Notes: generated by a model not told the origin, from the sequence alone. Shown: positions 24,847 to 33,693, counted from the first letter of the stretch. The stretch: DNA of 64,000 bases from Massilia agilis (GCF_024756255.1 NZ_JANUHB010000002.1:1240001-1304000); one strand, 5' to 3'. Numbers and translations: made by a program.

Positions 24847-25875
24847 ATGACGTTCCAGATCACTGTCCAGCCCAGCGGCCACCAATTCGAATGCGAGGAA
24901 GGCGATACCGTCCTCGCGGCCGCGATCCGCGCCGGCATCGGCCTGCCCTACGGGTGCAAGAACGGGGCATGCGGATCGTGCAAGGGCAAGGTCGTCGAGG
25001 GCTCGGTGGTCCACAAGGCGCACCAGGAGCGCGCGCTGTCGCCGGACGAGGAAGTGCGCGGCATGTCGCTGTTCTGCTGCGCGGTACCGCAAGGCGACCT
25101 GGTGATCGAGGCGCGCGAAGTGGCCGGTACCGGCGACTACCCGGTGCGCAAAATGCCCACCCGCGTTGCCAGCATCCGCAAGGCCGCGCCGGACGTGGCC
25201 ATCATCACCCTGCAGCTGCCCGCCAACGAGGCGCTGGCCTACCGCGCCGGCCAGTACATCGAATTCCTGCTCAAGGACGGCAAGCGCCGCGCCTACAGCA
25301 TCGCCTGTGCGCCGTCGCTGGAGCAGCCGCTGGAACTGCACATCCGCCACATGCCCGGCGGCTCCTTCACCGACCACGTGTTCAACACCATGAAGGAGCG
25401 CGAGATCCTGCGCTTCGAGGGGCCGCTGGGCACCTTCTTCCTGCGCGAGGAGTCGGACAAGCCGGTCGTGCTGCTCGCCTCGGGCACCGGCTTTGCCCCG
25501 GTCAAGGCGCTGGTCGAGCACATGATCCACCTGAAGTCCACGCGCCCGGTCTCGCTGTACTGGGGCGGGCGCCGGCCGCAGGACCTGTACATGCACGAGC
25601 TGTGCGAGAAATGGGCAGCCGAGCTGCCGCACTTGCGTTACATCCCGGTCATTTCCGACGCGCTGCCCGAGGACAACTGGCAAGGCCGCACCGGCTTCGT
25701 GCACCTGGCCGTGATGCAGGACTTCCCGGACCTGTCCGGGTTCCAGGTGTACGCCTGCGGGGCGCCGGTGATGGTCGATGCGGCGCGGCGCGACTACGTG
25801 GAGCAGTGCAAGCTGCCGGCCGAGGAGTTCTACGCCGACGCGTTCACGACCGAGAAGGACCTGGCGCAGCCTTAA
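24847..25875 (+). CDS. 2Fe-2S flavin oxidoreductase (CDP-6-deoxy-delta-3,4-glucoseen reductase-like)
   Basis: The protein has 342 aa. An N-terminal plant-type ferredoxin domain has C37-x4-C42-x2-C45 (GCKNGACGSC) and a distal Cys in LFCCAVPQGD. An FAD-binding barrel follows (RAYSIACAP, the RxYS motif), then an NAD-binding half (LLASGTGFAPVKALVEHM). Proteins of this layout are often labelled CDP-6-deoxyglucoseen reductase (AscD) in Burkholderiales, but without sugar genes nearby the partner is open: it may be a general reductase for an oxygenase or desaturase. GAGG precedes ATG. The 3' end overlaps the convergent hydrolase by 32 bp. Confidence 0.85.
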   Translation: MTFQITVQPSGHQFECEEGDTVLAAAIRAGIGLPYGCKNGACGSCKGKVVEGSVVHKAHQERALSPDEEVRGMSLFCCAVPQGDLVIEAREVAGTGDYPVRKMPTRVASIRKAAPDVAIITLQLPANEALAYRAGQYIEFLLKDGKRRAYSIACAPSLEQPLELHIRHMPGGSFTDHVFNTMKEREILRFEGPLGTFFLREESDKPVVLLASGTGFAPVKALVEHMIHLKSTRPVSLYWGGRRPQDLYMHELCEKWAAELPHLRYIPVISDALPEDNWQGRTGFVHLAVMQDFPDLSGFQVYACGAPVMVDAARRDYVEQCKLPAEEFYADAFTTEKDLAQP

Positions 25876-26668
25876 GCGTCGCCAGGAAGGCGGCCACGCG
25901 CGCCGCCACCACCGCCTCCTGCTCGCGGTGCGGCACGTGCCGCACCGCCGGCATGATCTGAAGCTCGACGGGCCCCGAAACGCCACGCGCGATCGCCAAC
26001 GGGTGCTGCTGCGACCCGTATTCATCCTCGCTGCCATGCAATACCAGCGCCGGGCAGCGCACCTGGCCCAGCACCGGCGCCAGCGACCACGCCGCAAATT
26101 CCGGCGACAGCCAGGTGTCGATCCATGCCGACAGCACCCAGCGCGCCTTGTCGCCGTGGTAGCGCTGCAGCCGCTCGAACTGCCCGGGCTGCCTGAACAG
26201 CTCGCGCGCCTGCGTGATGCCCGCGCGCGTGCGCTCCTCCACGAAGGCCTGCGCCGACTCGGTCACCAGCGCCTCGCATGCGGCCGGCTCGCGCGCCGCG
26301 CAATGCACGGCCATGCCGCCGCCCACGCTGTGCCCAAACGCCACGAAGCGGTCGATCTGCAGCTGCTGGCGCAGCAAAGGCAGGACATGCTCCGCCTCTT
26401 CCCCGACAAAGCCACTATCGAGCCGGTCCGTACGCGGCGCGGATTGCCCGAAGCCGAGCCGGTCGTAAGCGACCACGCGCCGGCCCGTTGCCAGGGCAAG
26501 TGCCTCGGGGAACGAGCGCCACAATTCGACGCAACCCAGCGAATCGTGAAACAGCAGCACCGGCGCCAGTGCCGGATCGGCCCCGGCCGGCTGCCAGCTG
26601 CGCGCCAGCAGGCGCCCGCGTGGCGTGTCGATCCAGCGGTCTTGCACGGACAAGGTGAGAGAATCCAT
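25844..26668 (-). CDS. Alpha/beta-fold hydrolase
   Basis: The protein has 274 aa. The nucleophile elbow is GHSVGGG (Ser in G-x-S-x-G). An oxyanion segment LLFHDSLGCVELW lies near residue 40, and an acid/His pair is plausible in LVLHGSEDEY and MPAVRHVPHRE. It resembles esterase/peroxidase-type hydrolases; the substrate is unknown. The start is ATG 26668 (MDSLTLSVQ) with AGGA just upstream rather than the 20-residue-longer alternative. No signal peptide. Its last 32 bp overlap the convergent reductase gene. Confidence 0.85.
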   Translation of the reverse strand: MDSLTLSVQDRWIDTPRGRLLARSWQPAGADPALAPVLLFHDSLGCVELWRSFPEALALATGRRVVAYDRLGFGQSAPRTDRLDSGFVGEEAEHVLPLLRQQLQIDRFVAFGHSVGGGMAVHCAAREPAACEALVTESAQAFVEERTRAGITQARELFRQPGQFERLQRYHGDKARWVLSAWIDTWLSPEFAAWSLAPVLGQVRCPALVLHGSEDEYGSQQHPLAIARGVSGPVELQIMPAVRHVPHREQEAVVAARVAAFLATLKAAPGPSRS

Positions 26669-26822
26669 TTTCCTGCTTGAACAATGTTCGGTCGGCGGTA
26701 TTGTCCGGGACTTCGCATATGCACGCAAATCTTGATGCTTGTGACAACAGTTTCAGGTATGTTATGCAGTTCGCGCGCAGCACCTGCCGCGTTCCCAGAT
26801 CAACCAACCGAAGGGTCAGAAC

Positions 26823-27569
26823 ATGCAACAAAAATACCGACTCGCCCACGCCGCCCTCGCCCTGGCCGCCTGTGGCCTCCTGGGCCAGGCCTTCGCCGAA
26901 CCGGCCGCCGCGCCGCAGGGCCAATCGCAGTACGCACAAGCCATCGCCAGCCCGGCGCGCACCGACGATGACCGCAAGAGCGACGACAAGCGCAAGCCAG
27001 CCGAATTCCTGGCCTTTGCCAAGGTTCGTCCCGGGATGAAGGTGCTGGACCTGGCAGCCGGTGGCGGCACCACGTCCGCACTGCTGGCCGCGGCCGTGAT
27101 GCCGGGCGGCGAGGTGTGGGCGCAGACGTTCAAGCCGTCGGAGAAGATCGACCAGCGGATCGCCTCGGGCAAGGTGCCGAACCTGCACGCGGTGGTCGCC
27201 TCGATCGACAACCCGATCGCCAAAGACATGCCGCCGCTTGACCTGGTGACCATCAACATGTCCTACCACGACGTGGTGAACGCGCCGGTGGACCGCGCCG
27301 CGATGAACAAGCGACTCTACGACGCGCTCAAGCCGGGCGGCTACTACGTGGTGATCGACAACGCGGCCAAGAACGGCAGCGGCCTGTCGGCCACCAAGAC
27401 CCTGCACCGCATCGACGAGGCGGCCGTGATCGAGGAAGTGACCAAGGCCGGCTTCAAGGTCGACGCCAAGAGCGACTACCTGCGCGCGCCGTCCGATCCG
27501 CGCGAGCAGCCGTTCTGGGAAATGAAGGGCGCACCGGATGACAAGTTTGCCATCCGGTTCGTGAAGTAA
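26823..27569 (+). CDS. Exported SAM-dependent methyltransferase-like protein
   Basis: The protein has 248 aa. An N-terminal signal peptide (hydrophobic AALALAACGLLGQAFA, cleavage likely after AFA) precedes a class I methyltransferase fold: MKVLDLAAGGGTTSALL (motif I, ~residues 62-78), DLVTINMSYHDV (motif IV) and LKPGGYYVVIDNAA. It matches the predicted-methyltransferase group COG4798, which often carries a signal peptide. SAM is not normally available in the periplasm, so the true ligand or activity is uncertain. It is followed by a family A repeat. Confidence 0.82.
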   Translation: MQQKYRLAHAALALAACGLLGQAFAEPAAAPQGQSQYAQAIASPARTDDDRKSDDKRKPAEFLAFAKVRPGMKVLDLAAGGGTTSALLAAAVMPGGEVWAQTFKPSEKIDQRIASGKVPNLHAVVASIDNPIAKDMPPLDLVTINMSYHDVVNAPVDRAAMNKRLYDALKPGGYYVVIDNAAKNGSGLSATKTLHRIDEAAVIEEVTKAGFKVDAKSDYLRAPSDPREQPFWEMKGAPDDKFAIRFVK

Positions 27570-27611
27570 GGCCGAAGCCGAGGCGCCTGCACTTCCACAG
27601 AAATCAAGCAA

Positions 27612-27695
27612 CGTCATCCCGGCGCAGGCCGGGATCCATGCTGACTTGCCGAAGTAGCGAGCGCTCTATGGGTCCTGGCCTTCGCCGGGACGACG
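27612..27695. repeat. Family A paired inverted repeat, shorter copy A5
   Basis: Left arm CGTCATCCCGGCGCAGGCCG then GGATCCATGCTGA; right arm TATGGGTCCTGGCCTTCGCC then GGGACGACG, inverted across ~25 bases. It has more mismatches than A1, A2 and A4. It lies between two same-strand genes. Confidence 0.82.
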
Positions 27696-27817
27696 GATTT
27701 GCGGCTGGTGGTACTGTTCCCGTGCAGGCGCCAAATCAGCCGTAGGTACAGCCTCCCCGCCCCTTTTCCGGCACAATGTCGGGCCGGCATCCGCCGATCA
27801 TTGTTCCGAAAGCATTT

Positions 27818-29071
27818 ATGTCAGCATCGTCGTCCCGCGGCCTGGGCGTCCTTCGCAACCGCAATCTCTCGTTCTACCTGTCCTCCCGTTTCCTCGGCAC
27901 GGTCGCCGTCCAGATGCAAAGCGTCGCCGTCGGCTGGCAGGTGTACCAGCTCACCGGCAGCCTGTTCGACCTGGGCCTGATCGGCCTGGCGCAGTTCGCG
28001 CCCTTCCTGCTGCTGATCCTGTGGGCCGGCCACGTGGCCGATACCCACAACCGCCGCGTCATCGTCCAGCTGTGCCAGTCGGTCCAGTTGCTGTGCAGCG
28101 TGCTGCTGCTCCTGTTCACCTTCAGCGGCAGCCACAATGTCGCGCTCGTGTTCGCCATCCTCGTCCTGTACGGCAGCGCCCGCGCGTTCATGATGCCGGC
28201 CTCGCAGGCTGTGCTGCGCAACATCGTGCCCAACGAACAATTCGGCGAAGCCGTGGCGCTGTCGTCCTCGACCTTCCACGTGGCGGTGATCGCCGGCCCG
28301 GTGCTGGGCGGCCTGCTGTACGTGTTCGGCCCGGCCGCCGTGTACGGTACCTCCACCGCGCTGCTGGTGCTGGCGGTGATCCTGATGGGCATCACCAAGA
28401 GCGCGCCGCAGGCGATGAACAAGAACCCGGTCAGCTGGCACACCCTGCTCGAAGGCTTGCGCTTCGTGTGGTCGCGCCCGATCGTGCTGGGCGCCATTTC
28501 GCTCGACCTGTTCGCGGTGTTGTTCGGCGGCGCCACGGCGCTGTTGCCCGCCTACGCGCACGACGTGCTGCACGCGGGCCCCACCGGCCTGGGCCTGCTG
28601 CGTACCGCGCCCGGCGCCGGCGCCGCCCTGTGCTCGGTCGCGCTGGCTTTCTTTCCGATCACCCGCCGGGTCGGCGTATGGATGTTCGGCGGCGTGGCCG
28701 TGTTTGGCCTGGCCACCCTGGTGCTGGGCTGGACCGGCAACACCGCGGTGGCGCTGGCCGCGCTGTTCGCGCTCGGCGCCGGCGACATGATCAGCGTCTA
28801 TGTGCGGCACCTGCTGGTGCAGTACGAAACGCCCGACGAAATCCGCGGCCGGGTCTCGGCCGTCAACTCGGTGTTCATCGGCGCCTCCAACGAGCTGGGC
28901 GAGTTCGAATCGGGCATCACCGCCGGCTGGTTCGGCCTGGTCCGCGCGATCCTGCTGGGCGGCGCGGCCACGCTGGCGGTCACGGGCATCTGGTCGGTGC
29001 TGTTCCCTGTGCTCTCGCGCATGGACCGCTTCCCGCACCACGAGAAAGAGGAAGCGGCGCGTGCTTCCTAG
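27818..29071 (+). CDS. MFS transporter (EntS/MFS_3 family)
   Basis: The protein has 417 aa with 12 predicted helices. FYLSSRFLGTVAVQMQSVAV and GWQVYQLTGSLFDLGLIGLA are the family's helix 1-2 signature. AGHVADTHNRRVIV is the loop motif, and EIRGRVSAVNSVFIGASNELG is typical of EntS-like exporters. Some members export siderophores; no siderophore genes are nearby, so the substrate is open. The start is ATG 27818 (MSASSSRG), where homology begins; an upstream ATG at 27776 would add 14 residues. Neither start has a strong ribosome site. Confidence 0.88.
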   Translation: MSASSSRGLGVLRNRNLSFYLSSRFLGTVAVQMQSVAVGWQVYQLTGSLFDLGLIGLAQFAPFLLLILWAGHVADTHNRRVIVQLCQSVQLLCSVLLLLFTFSGSHNVALVFAILVLYGSARAFMMPASQAVLRNIVPNEQFGEAVALSSSTFHVAVIAGPVLGGLLYVFGPAAVYGTSTALLVLAVILMGITKSAPQAMNKNPVSWHTLLEGLRFVWSRPIVLGAISLDLFAVLFGGATALLPAYAHDVLHAGPTGLGLLRTAPGAGAALCSVALAFFPITRRVGVWMFGGVAVFGLATLVLGWTGNTAVALAALFALGAGDMISVYVRHLLVQYETPDEIRGRVSAVNSVFIGASNELGEFESGITAGWFGLVRAILLGGAATLAVTGIWSVLFPVLSRMDRFPHHEKEEAARAS

Positions 29072-29116
29072 CCGATGTGGAATAATGGCTGAACGTCAAC
29101 ATCTCAGCCTTTGCAC

Positions 29117-29785
29117 ATGATCGGGAAGAACCAGCTGCTGCACCGTTTCATCCGGAGCCGCCCCCACCTGTCGCTCGCGATCGCGCTGGGGGTGCTGGTG
29201 GGCTTGCTGGTGCCCGACTCGGAACCGCCGCTCACCCGTGCCCTGATCGGCTGGAACGTCGCGGTCTGGGTGTACCTGGTGACGGTGGGTGTGCTCATGA
29301 CCCGCGCCGACCATCGCAAGGTGCGCGCCATCGCCGGCCAGCAGGACGAGAGCGCGGGCCTGGTCCTGTTCAGCCTGACCATCGGCGCGGTGCTGAGCCT
29401 GTCTGCCATCGTGTTCGAGCTGGGACAGATTCCACACCTGCCCGAACACGCGCGCGCGCTGCGCTACGGTTTCACCGCACTGACGGTGGGCGGTTCCTGG
29501 TTCCTGGTCGGCGTGCTGTTCACCTTCCACTACGCCCACATGTATTACCGCGCGGCCAAAGACCGGCTGCCGCTGCGGTTTCCCGACGACCTCAAGGAAC
29601 CGGATTACTGGGACTTTCTCTACTTTTCCTTCACCATCGCGGTGGCGGCGCAGACCTCGGACGTGGTGGTGGTGTCGCGCACGATGCGCAAGTTCGTGCT
29701 GGGCCAGTCGGTGCTGTCGTTCTTCTTCAACCTGGCCATCCTCGGCTTTTCGATCAACATCGCGGCAGGTATGCTCAACCAGTGA
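29117..29785 (+). CDS. DUF1345 membrane protein
   Basis: The protein has 222 aa with about five transmembrane segments. The family signature is FTFHYAHMYYRAAKDRLPLRF and FLYFSFTIAVAAQTSDVVVV. Function is not known. The last helix is FFFNLAILGFSINIAAGML. The start is ATG 29117; a TTG two codons earlier also fits. It follows the MFS gene by 45 bp and could be co-transcribed. Confidence 0.85.
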   Translation: MIGKNQLLHRFIRSRPHLSLAIALGVLVGLLVPDSEPPLTRALIGWNVAVWVYLVTVGVLMTRADHRKVRAIAGQQDESAGLVLFSLTIGAVLSLSAIVFELGQIPHLPEHARALRYGFTALTVGGSWFLVGVLFTFHYAHMYYRAAKDRLPLRFPDDLKEPDYWDFLYFSFTIAVAAQTSDVVVVSRTMRKFVLGQSVLSFFFNLAILGFSINIAAGMLNQ

Positions 29786-29820
29786 TCCGCTTGGGCGCGC
29801 TGGAAAGATGGCGAAACGGG

Positions 29821-29850
29821 TAAGATCGTTCGAAAGGAGGAGCGATCTTA
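29821..29850 (+). promoter_or_regulatory. Hairpin presenting the ribosome binding site of the HPF-like gene
   Basis: TAAGATCG (29821-29828) and CGATCTTA (29843-29850) are perfect 8-base complements. The 14-base loop contains AAAGGAGG, an ideal Shine-Dalgarno. The 3' arm ends on the A of the ATG start codon. In the mRNA this would hold the ribosome site in a loop beside a paired start codon, suggesting control by temperature, protein binding or ribosome occupancy (inference). Confidence 0.55.
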
Positions 29851-30227
29851 TGCAAATCAACGTCAATACCGACAACACCATCAAGAGCAAGCACCAGGGG
29901 CTGGACGAGTACGTGCGGTCCGTGGTCGAGGCATCGATCGAGCGTTTTGGCGAGCACATCCGGCGCGTGGACGTGCACCTCAGCAACGAGAACCGGGAAA
30001 AGCGCGCCGACGGCGGCAACTACTGCATGATGGAAGCGCTGGTCACGGGCTACGAGCCGGTCGTGGTGCACGACCATGCGGCCGACCTGCACCAGGCCAT
30101 CGACAACGCCGGCGGCAAGCTCAAGCGGGCGCTGGACAGCGCGCTGGGCCGGCTCAACGACAAGAAAATGCACGAGCCGCCGCCAGTGGACGCCGAGTCG
30201 TACAAGAACCTGACCAGTTCATCGTAG
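29850..30227 (+). CDS. HPF/RaiA-family ribosome hibernation-type protein
   Basis: The protein has 125 aa. Residues ~1-105 have the S30AE/HPF pattern: KHQGLDEYVRSVVEASIERF, then IRRVDVHLSNEN and a helix DLHQAIDNAGGKLKRALDSA. Family members bind the 30S decoding region and inactivate ribosomes in stationary phase; this is a short-form member with a charged tail (DKKMHEPPPVDAESYKN). The start is fixed by AAAGGAGG. The stop TAG is the first TAG of repeat B3, so the C-terminal SSS is where the gene meets the repeat. The hairpin over the start suggests translational control. Confidence 0.85.
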   Translation: MQINVNTDNTIKSKHQGLDEYVRSVVEASIERFGEHIRRVDVHLSNENREKRADGGNYCMMEALVTGYEPVVVHDHAADLHQAIDNAGGKLKRALDSALGRLNDKKMHEPPPVDAESYKNLTSSS

Positions 30228-30307
30228 GGTGGGCAGGTCTCCTGCCCACGCGTCCAACGAATGCATGCTCTGTTTGGACGCGTGGGCGGGAAACCCGCCC
30301 ACCCTAC
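30224..30307. repeat. Family B paired inverted repeat, copy B3
   Basis: Left arm GTAGGGTGGGCAGG-TCT-CCTGCCCACGCGTCC; right arm GGACGCGTGGGCGGG-AAA-CCCGCCCACCCTAC, inverted across ~20 bases. It lies exactly between two convergent genes and supplies the stop codon of both (30225-30227 on plus, 30304-30306 on minus). Confidence 0.92.
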
Positions 30308-31104
30308 GCGAGCCGCGCGCGCAGCTCGCGCAAATAGCGCACCCCGGCAAGCGCCCGGCTGCCGTACCAGGACATCATCTCCCCGTCCACCAGCAACACC
30401 GGCTTGCCGATCTGGCGTTCCAGCGCGTCCGCGTGCTCTTCGGTAAAACGATAGGGTTCGGACGAGAGCAGCACCGCGTCGAGCTGGTCCACCAGTTCCT
30501 GCGACCATGCAAAGCGCGGGTAACGGCTGCCATCCTGCGCCAGCGGTGCGACCTGCCAGCCCAGCTCGTGCAGCATGGCGCCGATGTAGGTGTCGGCCGA
30601 CACCGTCATCCACGGGTCTTTCCAGATGCAGTAGAGCACCGTGCGCGCGGGCGCCGGCGGCAGGGCGCGCAGCGCGGCCAGCTCGCGCCCGAAGGCCTCG
30701 CACCAGCTGGCCGCCGCCTCGTCCGCGCCAAACACGCCGCCGACCAGCCGCGCCAGCGCCAGGTTGTCCTCAGGGACCAGCGGGTGCGTGACCACGACAT
30801 GCGGCACGAACTGCGCCAGCAGGTCCACGGTCGGCTTCTCGTTTTCGTCGACGTTCACGACCAGGTGCGTGGGCGCGAGCTGGCGGATCTTGTCGATGTT
30901 CACGTCCTTGGTCCCGCCCACCTTGGGGATGGTGGCCACGGTCGTTGCCGGGTGAATGCAAAAACCGGTGCGCCCGACGAGCCGGCCGGCCAGCCCCAGG
31001 TCGCACAGCAGTTCGGTTATCGATGGCACCAGCGAGACAATGCGCGCATCAAGGCACCGGGCGTGCCGCTGGCCAATGGCGTCAACGAATTCAGGAGTGG
31101 TCAT
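30304..31104 (-). CDS. Cobalamin/metal-binding protein of the BtuF fold, apparently cytoplasmic
   Basis: The protein has 266 aa. RIVSLVPSITELLCDLGLAG is the start of the periplasmic-binding (PF01497, helical backbone) fold, and ILVVNVDENE-type spacing follows (THLVVNVDENEKPTVD). There is no signal peptide in this frame, and no ABC permease or ATPase nearby. Such stand-alone relatives are often called cobalamin-binding proteins; the ligand is inferred. The start ATG 31104 leaves ~100 bp to the divergent diguanylate cyclase. The stop codon is inside repeat B3. Confidence 0.8.
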   Translation of the reverse strand: MTTPEFVDAIGQRHARCLDARIVSLVPSITELLCDLGLAGRLVGRTGFCIHPATTVATIPKVGGTKDVNIDKIRQLAPTHLVVNVDENEKPTVDLLAQFVPHVVVTHPLVPEDNLALARLVGGVFGADEAAASWCEAFGRELAALRALPPAPARTVLYCIWKDPWMTVSADTYIGAMLHELGWQVAPLAQDGSRYPRFAWSQELVDQLDAVLLSSEPYRFTEEHADALERQIGKPVLLVDGEMMSWYGSRALAGVRYLRELRARLA

Positions 31105-31205
31105 AGCCTGTTATTGGACCATTGTTGCCGGCAGAATGCCACCCTGCGCACCACAGTTGCAATCAGGTATGATAGTTGTCACTACCACCCCCGGGGGAAC
31201 TCCAC

Positions 31206-32171
31206 TTGGAAACGATCGGCACCTTTGGTGCCTCGCGCTACTCGATCCGCGACCTGCAGCTGTTCTGCGAGTCCGACGAACCGGCCGTGCTCGATGCGCT
31301 GGCCGGGTGCGAAGTCGTGCGCGTCGCCAAGGGCAGCCGCGTGGAAGACCCGTTCCTGGCGCGCCTGTACATCGTGCTGTCCGGCGCGCTGGCAGTGGAA
31401 TCGGACGTGCCGGTCGGCATCCACGACGGCACCGTCACGCTGATCCACCCCGGCGAGAGCGTGGGCGAGCAGGCCGTGCTGGACGAGTCGCCCAACCTGT
31501 CGCGCATTTCGGCGGTGGAGGACAGCGAGCTGCTGGTGATCGAGCACGAGCTGGTCTGGCGCCTGATCGACGAATCGGTGGCGCTGCCGCGCGCCCTGCT
31601 GCGGCTGCTGTCGTTCCGCGTGCGCGCCGCCAATGCGCTGCTGCGGCGGCGCCAGCGGCTGGGCGAGTTTTACCGCGAACTATCGCTGAACGACCCGCTC
31701 ACCGGGCTGTACAACCGCGCCTGGCTCAACGAGATGCTGGGTAAACTAGTGGCGCGCGCCTGCCAGGACGGCAGGCCTCTGTCGCTGGTGATGATCGACC
31801 TGGACCACTTCAAGAAGTTCAACGACACCCACGGCCACCTGGCCGGCGACAGCGCGCTGTGCACCGCCGCCAACGTGATCCGCGCGGCGCTGCGCCCGAC
31901 CGACTTTGCGGTGCGCTACGGCGGCGAAGAGATGCTGGTGGTGCTGCCCGAGACCGGTGGCAAGGTCGCGCTGTCCGTGGCCGAGCGCCTGTGCAGGCGC
32001 GTGCGCGCGGCCGTGGTGTTCGACGACATGCGCCTGCCGCTGCCGCACATCACCGGCTCCTTCGGCATCGCCACGCTGGCGCCGGGGCTGGACGAGAACA
32101 CGCTGCTGGAAGCGGCCGACGCCGCCCTGTACCGCGCCAAGCAAGCCGGGCGCGACACCATTTCGCTTTGA
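31206..32171 (+). CDS. Diguanylate cyclase with N-terminal cyclic-nucleotide-binding-like domain
   Basis: The protein has ~321 aa. Residues ~20-130 resemble a cNMP-binding (CRP-type) sensor: HPGESVGEQAVLDESPNLSR. The GGDEF domain (~155-320) has DPLTGLYNRAWLNEML, the active-site RYGGEEML (GGEEM variant of GGDEF) and an inhibitory site RPTD five residues before it, so c-di-GMP product feedback is likely. The start is TTG 31206 because GGGGGAA lies just upstream; a TTG at 31176 would add 10 residues. No transmembrane segment, so it is a soluble second-messenger enzyme. Confidence 0.88.
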   Translation: METIGTFGASRYSIRDLQLFCESDEPAVLDALAGCEVVRVAKGSRVEDPFLARLYIVLSGALAVESDVPVGIHDGTVTLIHPGESVGEQAVLDESPNLSRISAVEDSELLVIEHELVWRLIDESVALPRALLRLLSFRVRAANALLRRRQRLGEFYRELSLNDPLTGLYNRAWLNEMLGKLVARACQDGRPLSLVMIDLDHFKKFNDTHGHLAGDSALCTAANVIRAALRPTDFAVRYGGEEMLVVLPETGGKVALSVAERLCRRVRAAVVFDDMRLPLPHITGSFGIATLAPGLDENTLLEAADAALYRAKQAGRDTISL

Positions 32172-32237
32172 ACGATTGACCTATCCCCTGTCCTTTCCGC
32201 CCGCGCGTGGCAAGATGCGCAGGCGAGAACCTACCCC

Positions 32238-33686
32238 ATGAGCACGCATACCTTCCTCTGGCACGACTACGAAACCTTCGGCGCAACACCGCGGCGCGAC
32301 CGGCCGGCGCAGTTCGCCGCGATCCGCACGGACGCGGACCTGAACGAGATCGGCGACCCGATCATGCTGTACTGCCAGCCGGCGCCGGATTACCTGCCCG
32401 ATCCGCAGGCTTGCCTGATCACCGGCATCACGCCGCAGCAGTGCCTGGAATACGGCGTCCCCGAGCACAAGTTCGCCGCCACCATCTGCGAGGCCTTCAG
32501 CCAGCCGGGCACCATCGGCGTGGGCTACAACACGATCCGCTTCGACGACGAGGTGACGCGCCACCTGTTCTGGCGCAACCTGATCGACCCCTATGCGCGC
32601 GAGTGGCAGAACAACTGCGGGCGCTGGGACCTGCTCGACGTAGTGCGCATGACCTACGCGTTGCGGCCCGAAGGCATCGAATGGCCGCGCAACGACGATG
32701 GCAAGCCAAGCTTCAGGCTGGAACACCTGACCCGCGCCAACGGCCTCACGCACGAGGCGGCGCACGACGCGCTGTCCGACGTGCGCGCCACCATCGCCAT
32801 GGCGCGCCTCATCCGGCAAAAGCAGCCGCGCCTGTTCGAGTTCTGCCTGGGGCTGCGCAACAAGGACAAGGTGGCGGCCGAGATGGGCCTGCACCTGGCC
32901 CCAGCCGAGCGCCAGCCGTTCCTGCATGTGTCGGGCATGTTCCCGGCCGACCGCGGGTGCCTTGCGCTGGTGTGGCCGCTGGCGCAGCACCCCACCAACA
33001 AGAACGAGATCCTGGTGTGGGACTGCGCGCACGACCCGTCCGAACTGTTCGACCTGGACGTGGACACGATCCGCACGCGCATGTTCACGCGCAGCAGCGA
33101 GCTGCCCGAGGGCGTGACGCGGCTGCCGATCAAGAGCGTGCACATCAACAAGTCGCCCATGCTGGTCTCCAACCTCAAGACCCTGAGCCAGGAAATGGCC
33201 CAGCGCTGGGGCATGGACCTGGAACGCGGCCGCGCGCACGCGCAGGCGGCGGCGCAGGGTCCGGACATGGCGGCGACTTGGGCGCAGGTATTCGAGCGGC
33301 CGCGCGCCGAGGGGCCGGTGGATGTGGATGAAGACCTGTACGGCGGCTTTGTGGGCAATGGCGACCGGCGCAAGCTGGACTCGCTGCGGCAGGAAGCGCC
33401 GGAGCGGCTGGCGCAGTTGCGGCCCGCGTTCGACGATCCGCGGCTGGGCGAACTCCTGTTCCGCTACCGCGCACGCAACTTCCCGCACACCTTGTCCGAA
33501 ACAGAAATGCAGCAATGGGAAGAGCACCGGGCCGCGCGGCTGTTCGAAGGCGCCGGCGGAGCGCGCACGATCGAGCAGCTGATGGGCGAGATCGATGCGC
33601 TGTCGGAGACGGCAAGCGAGCGCGACGAAGAGATTCTTGGCGCGCTGTACGACTACGCCGAATCCATCGCCCCGAGCCGGCGCTGA
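32238..33686 (+). CDS. sbcB: Exodeoxyribonuclease I
   Basis: The protein has 482 aa (E. coli SbcB 475). It is a 3'-5' exonuclease on single-stranded DNA acting in repair and recombination. The DEDDh motifs are visible: WHDYETFG (Asp10, Glu12), then VGYNTIRFDDEVTRHLFWRN, and HDALSDVRATI with the catalytic His and Asp. The central SH3-like and C-terminal helical domains are present (FRYRARNFPHTLSETE). It is monocistronic and ends 8 bp before repeat B4. Confidence 0.95.
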   Translation: MSTHTFLWHDYETFGATPRRDRPAQFAAIRTDADLNEIGDPIMLYCQPAPDYLPDPQACLITGITPQQCLEYGVPEHKFAATICEAFSQPGTIGVGYNTIRFDDEVTRHLFWRNLIDPYAREWQNNCGRWDLLDVVRMTYALRPEGIEWPRNDDGKPSFRLEHLTRANGLTHEAAHDALSDVRATIAMARLIRQKQPRLFEFCLGLRNKDKVAAEMGLHLAPAERQPFLHVSGMFPADRGCLALVWPLAQHPTNKNEILVWDCAHDPSELFDLDVDTIRTRMFTRSSELPEGVTRLPIKSVHINKSPMLVSNLKTLSQEMAQRWGMDLERGRAHAQAAAQGPDMAATWAQVFERPRAEGPVDVDEDLYGGFVGNGDRRKLDSLRQEAPERLAQLRPAFDDPRLGELLFRYRARNFPHTLSETEMQQWEEHRAARLFEGAGGARTIEQLMGEIDALSETASERDEEILGALYDYAESIAPSRR

Positions 33687-33693
33687 GATGTCC

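Noticed and set aside
24835..26097. Upstream extension of the epimerase-like gene on the minus strand
   Set aside because: Antisense to the iron-sulfur reductase and hydrolase region; recognisable SDR sequence starts only at 24834.
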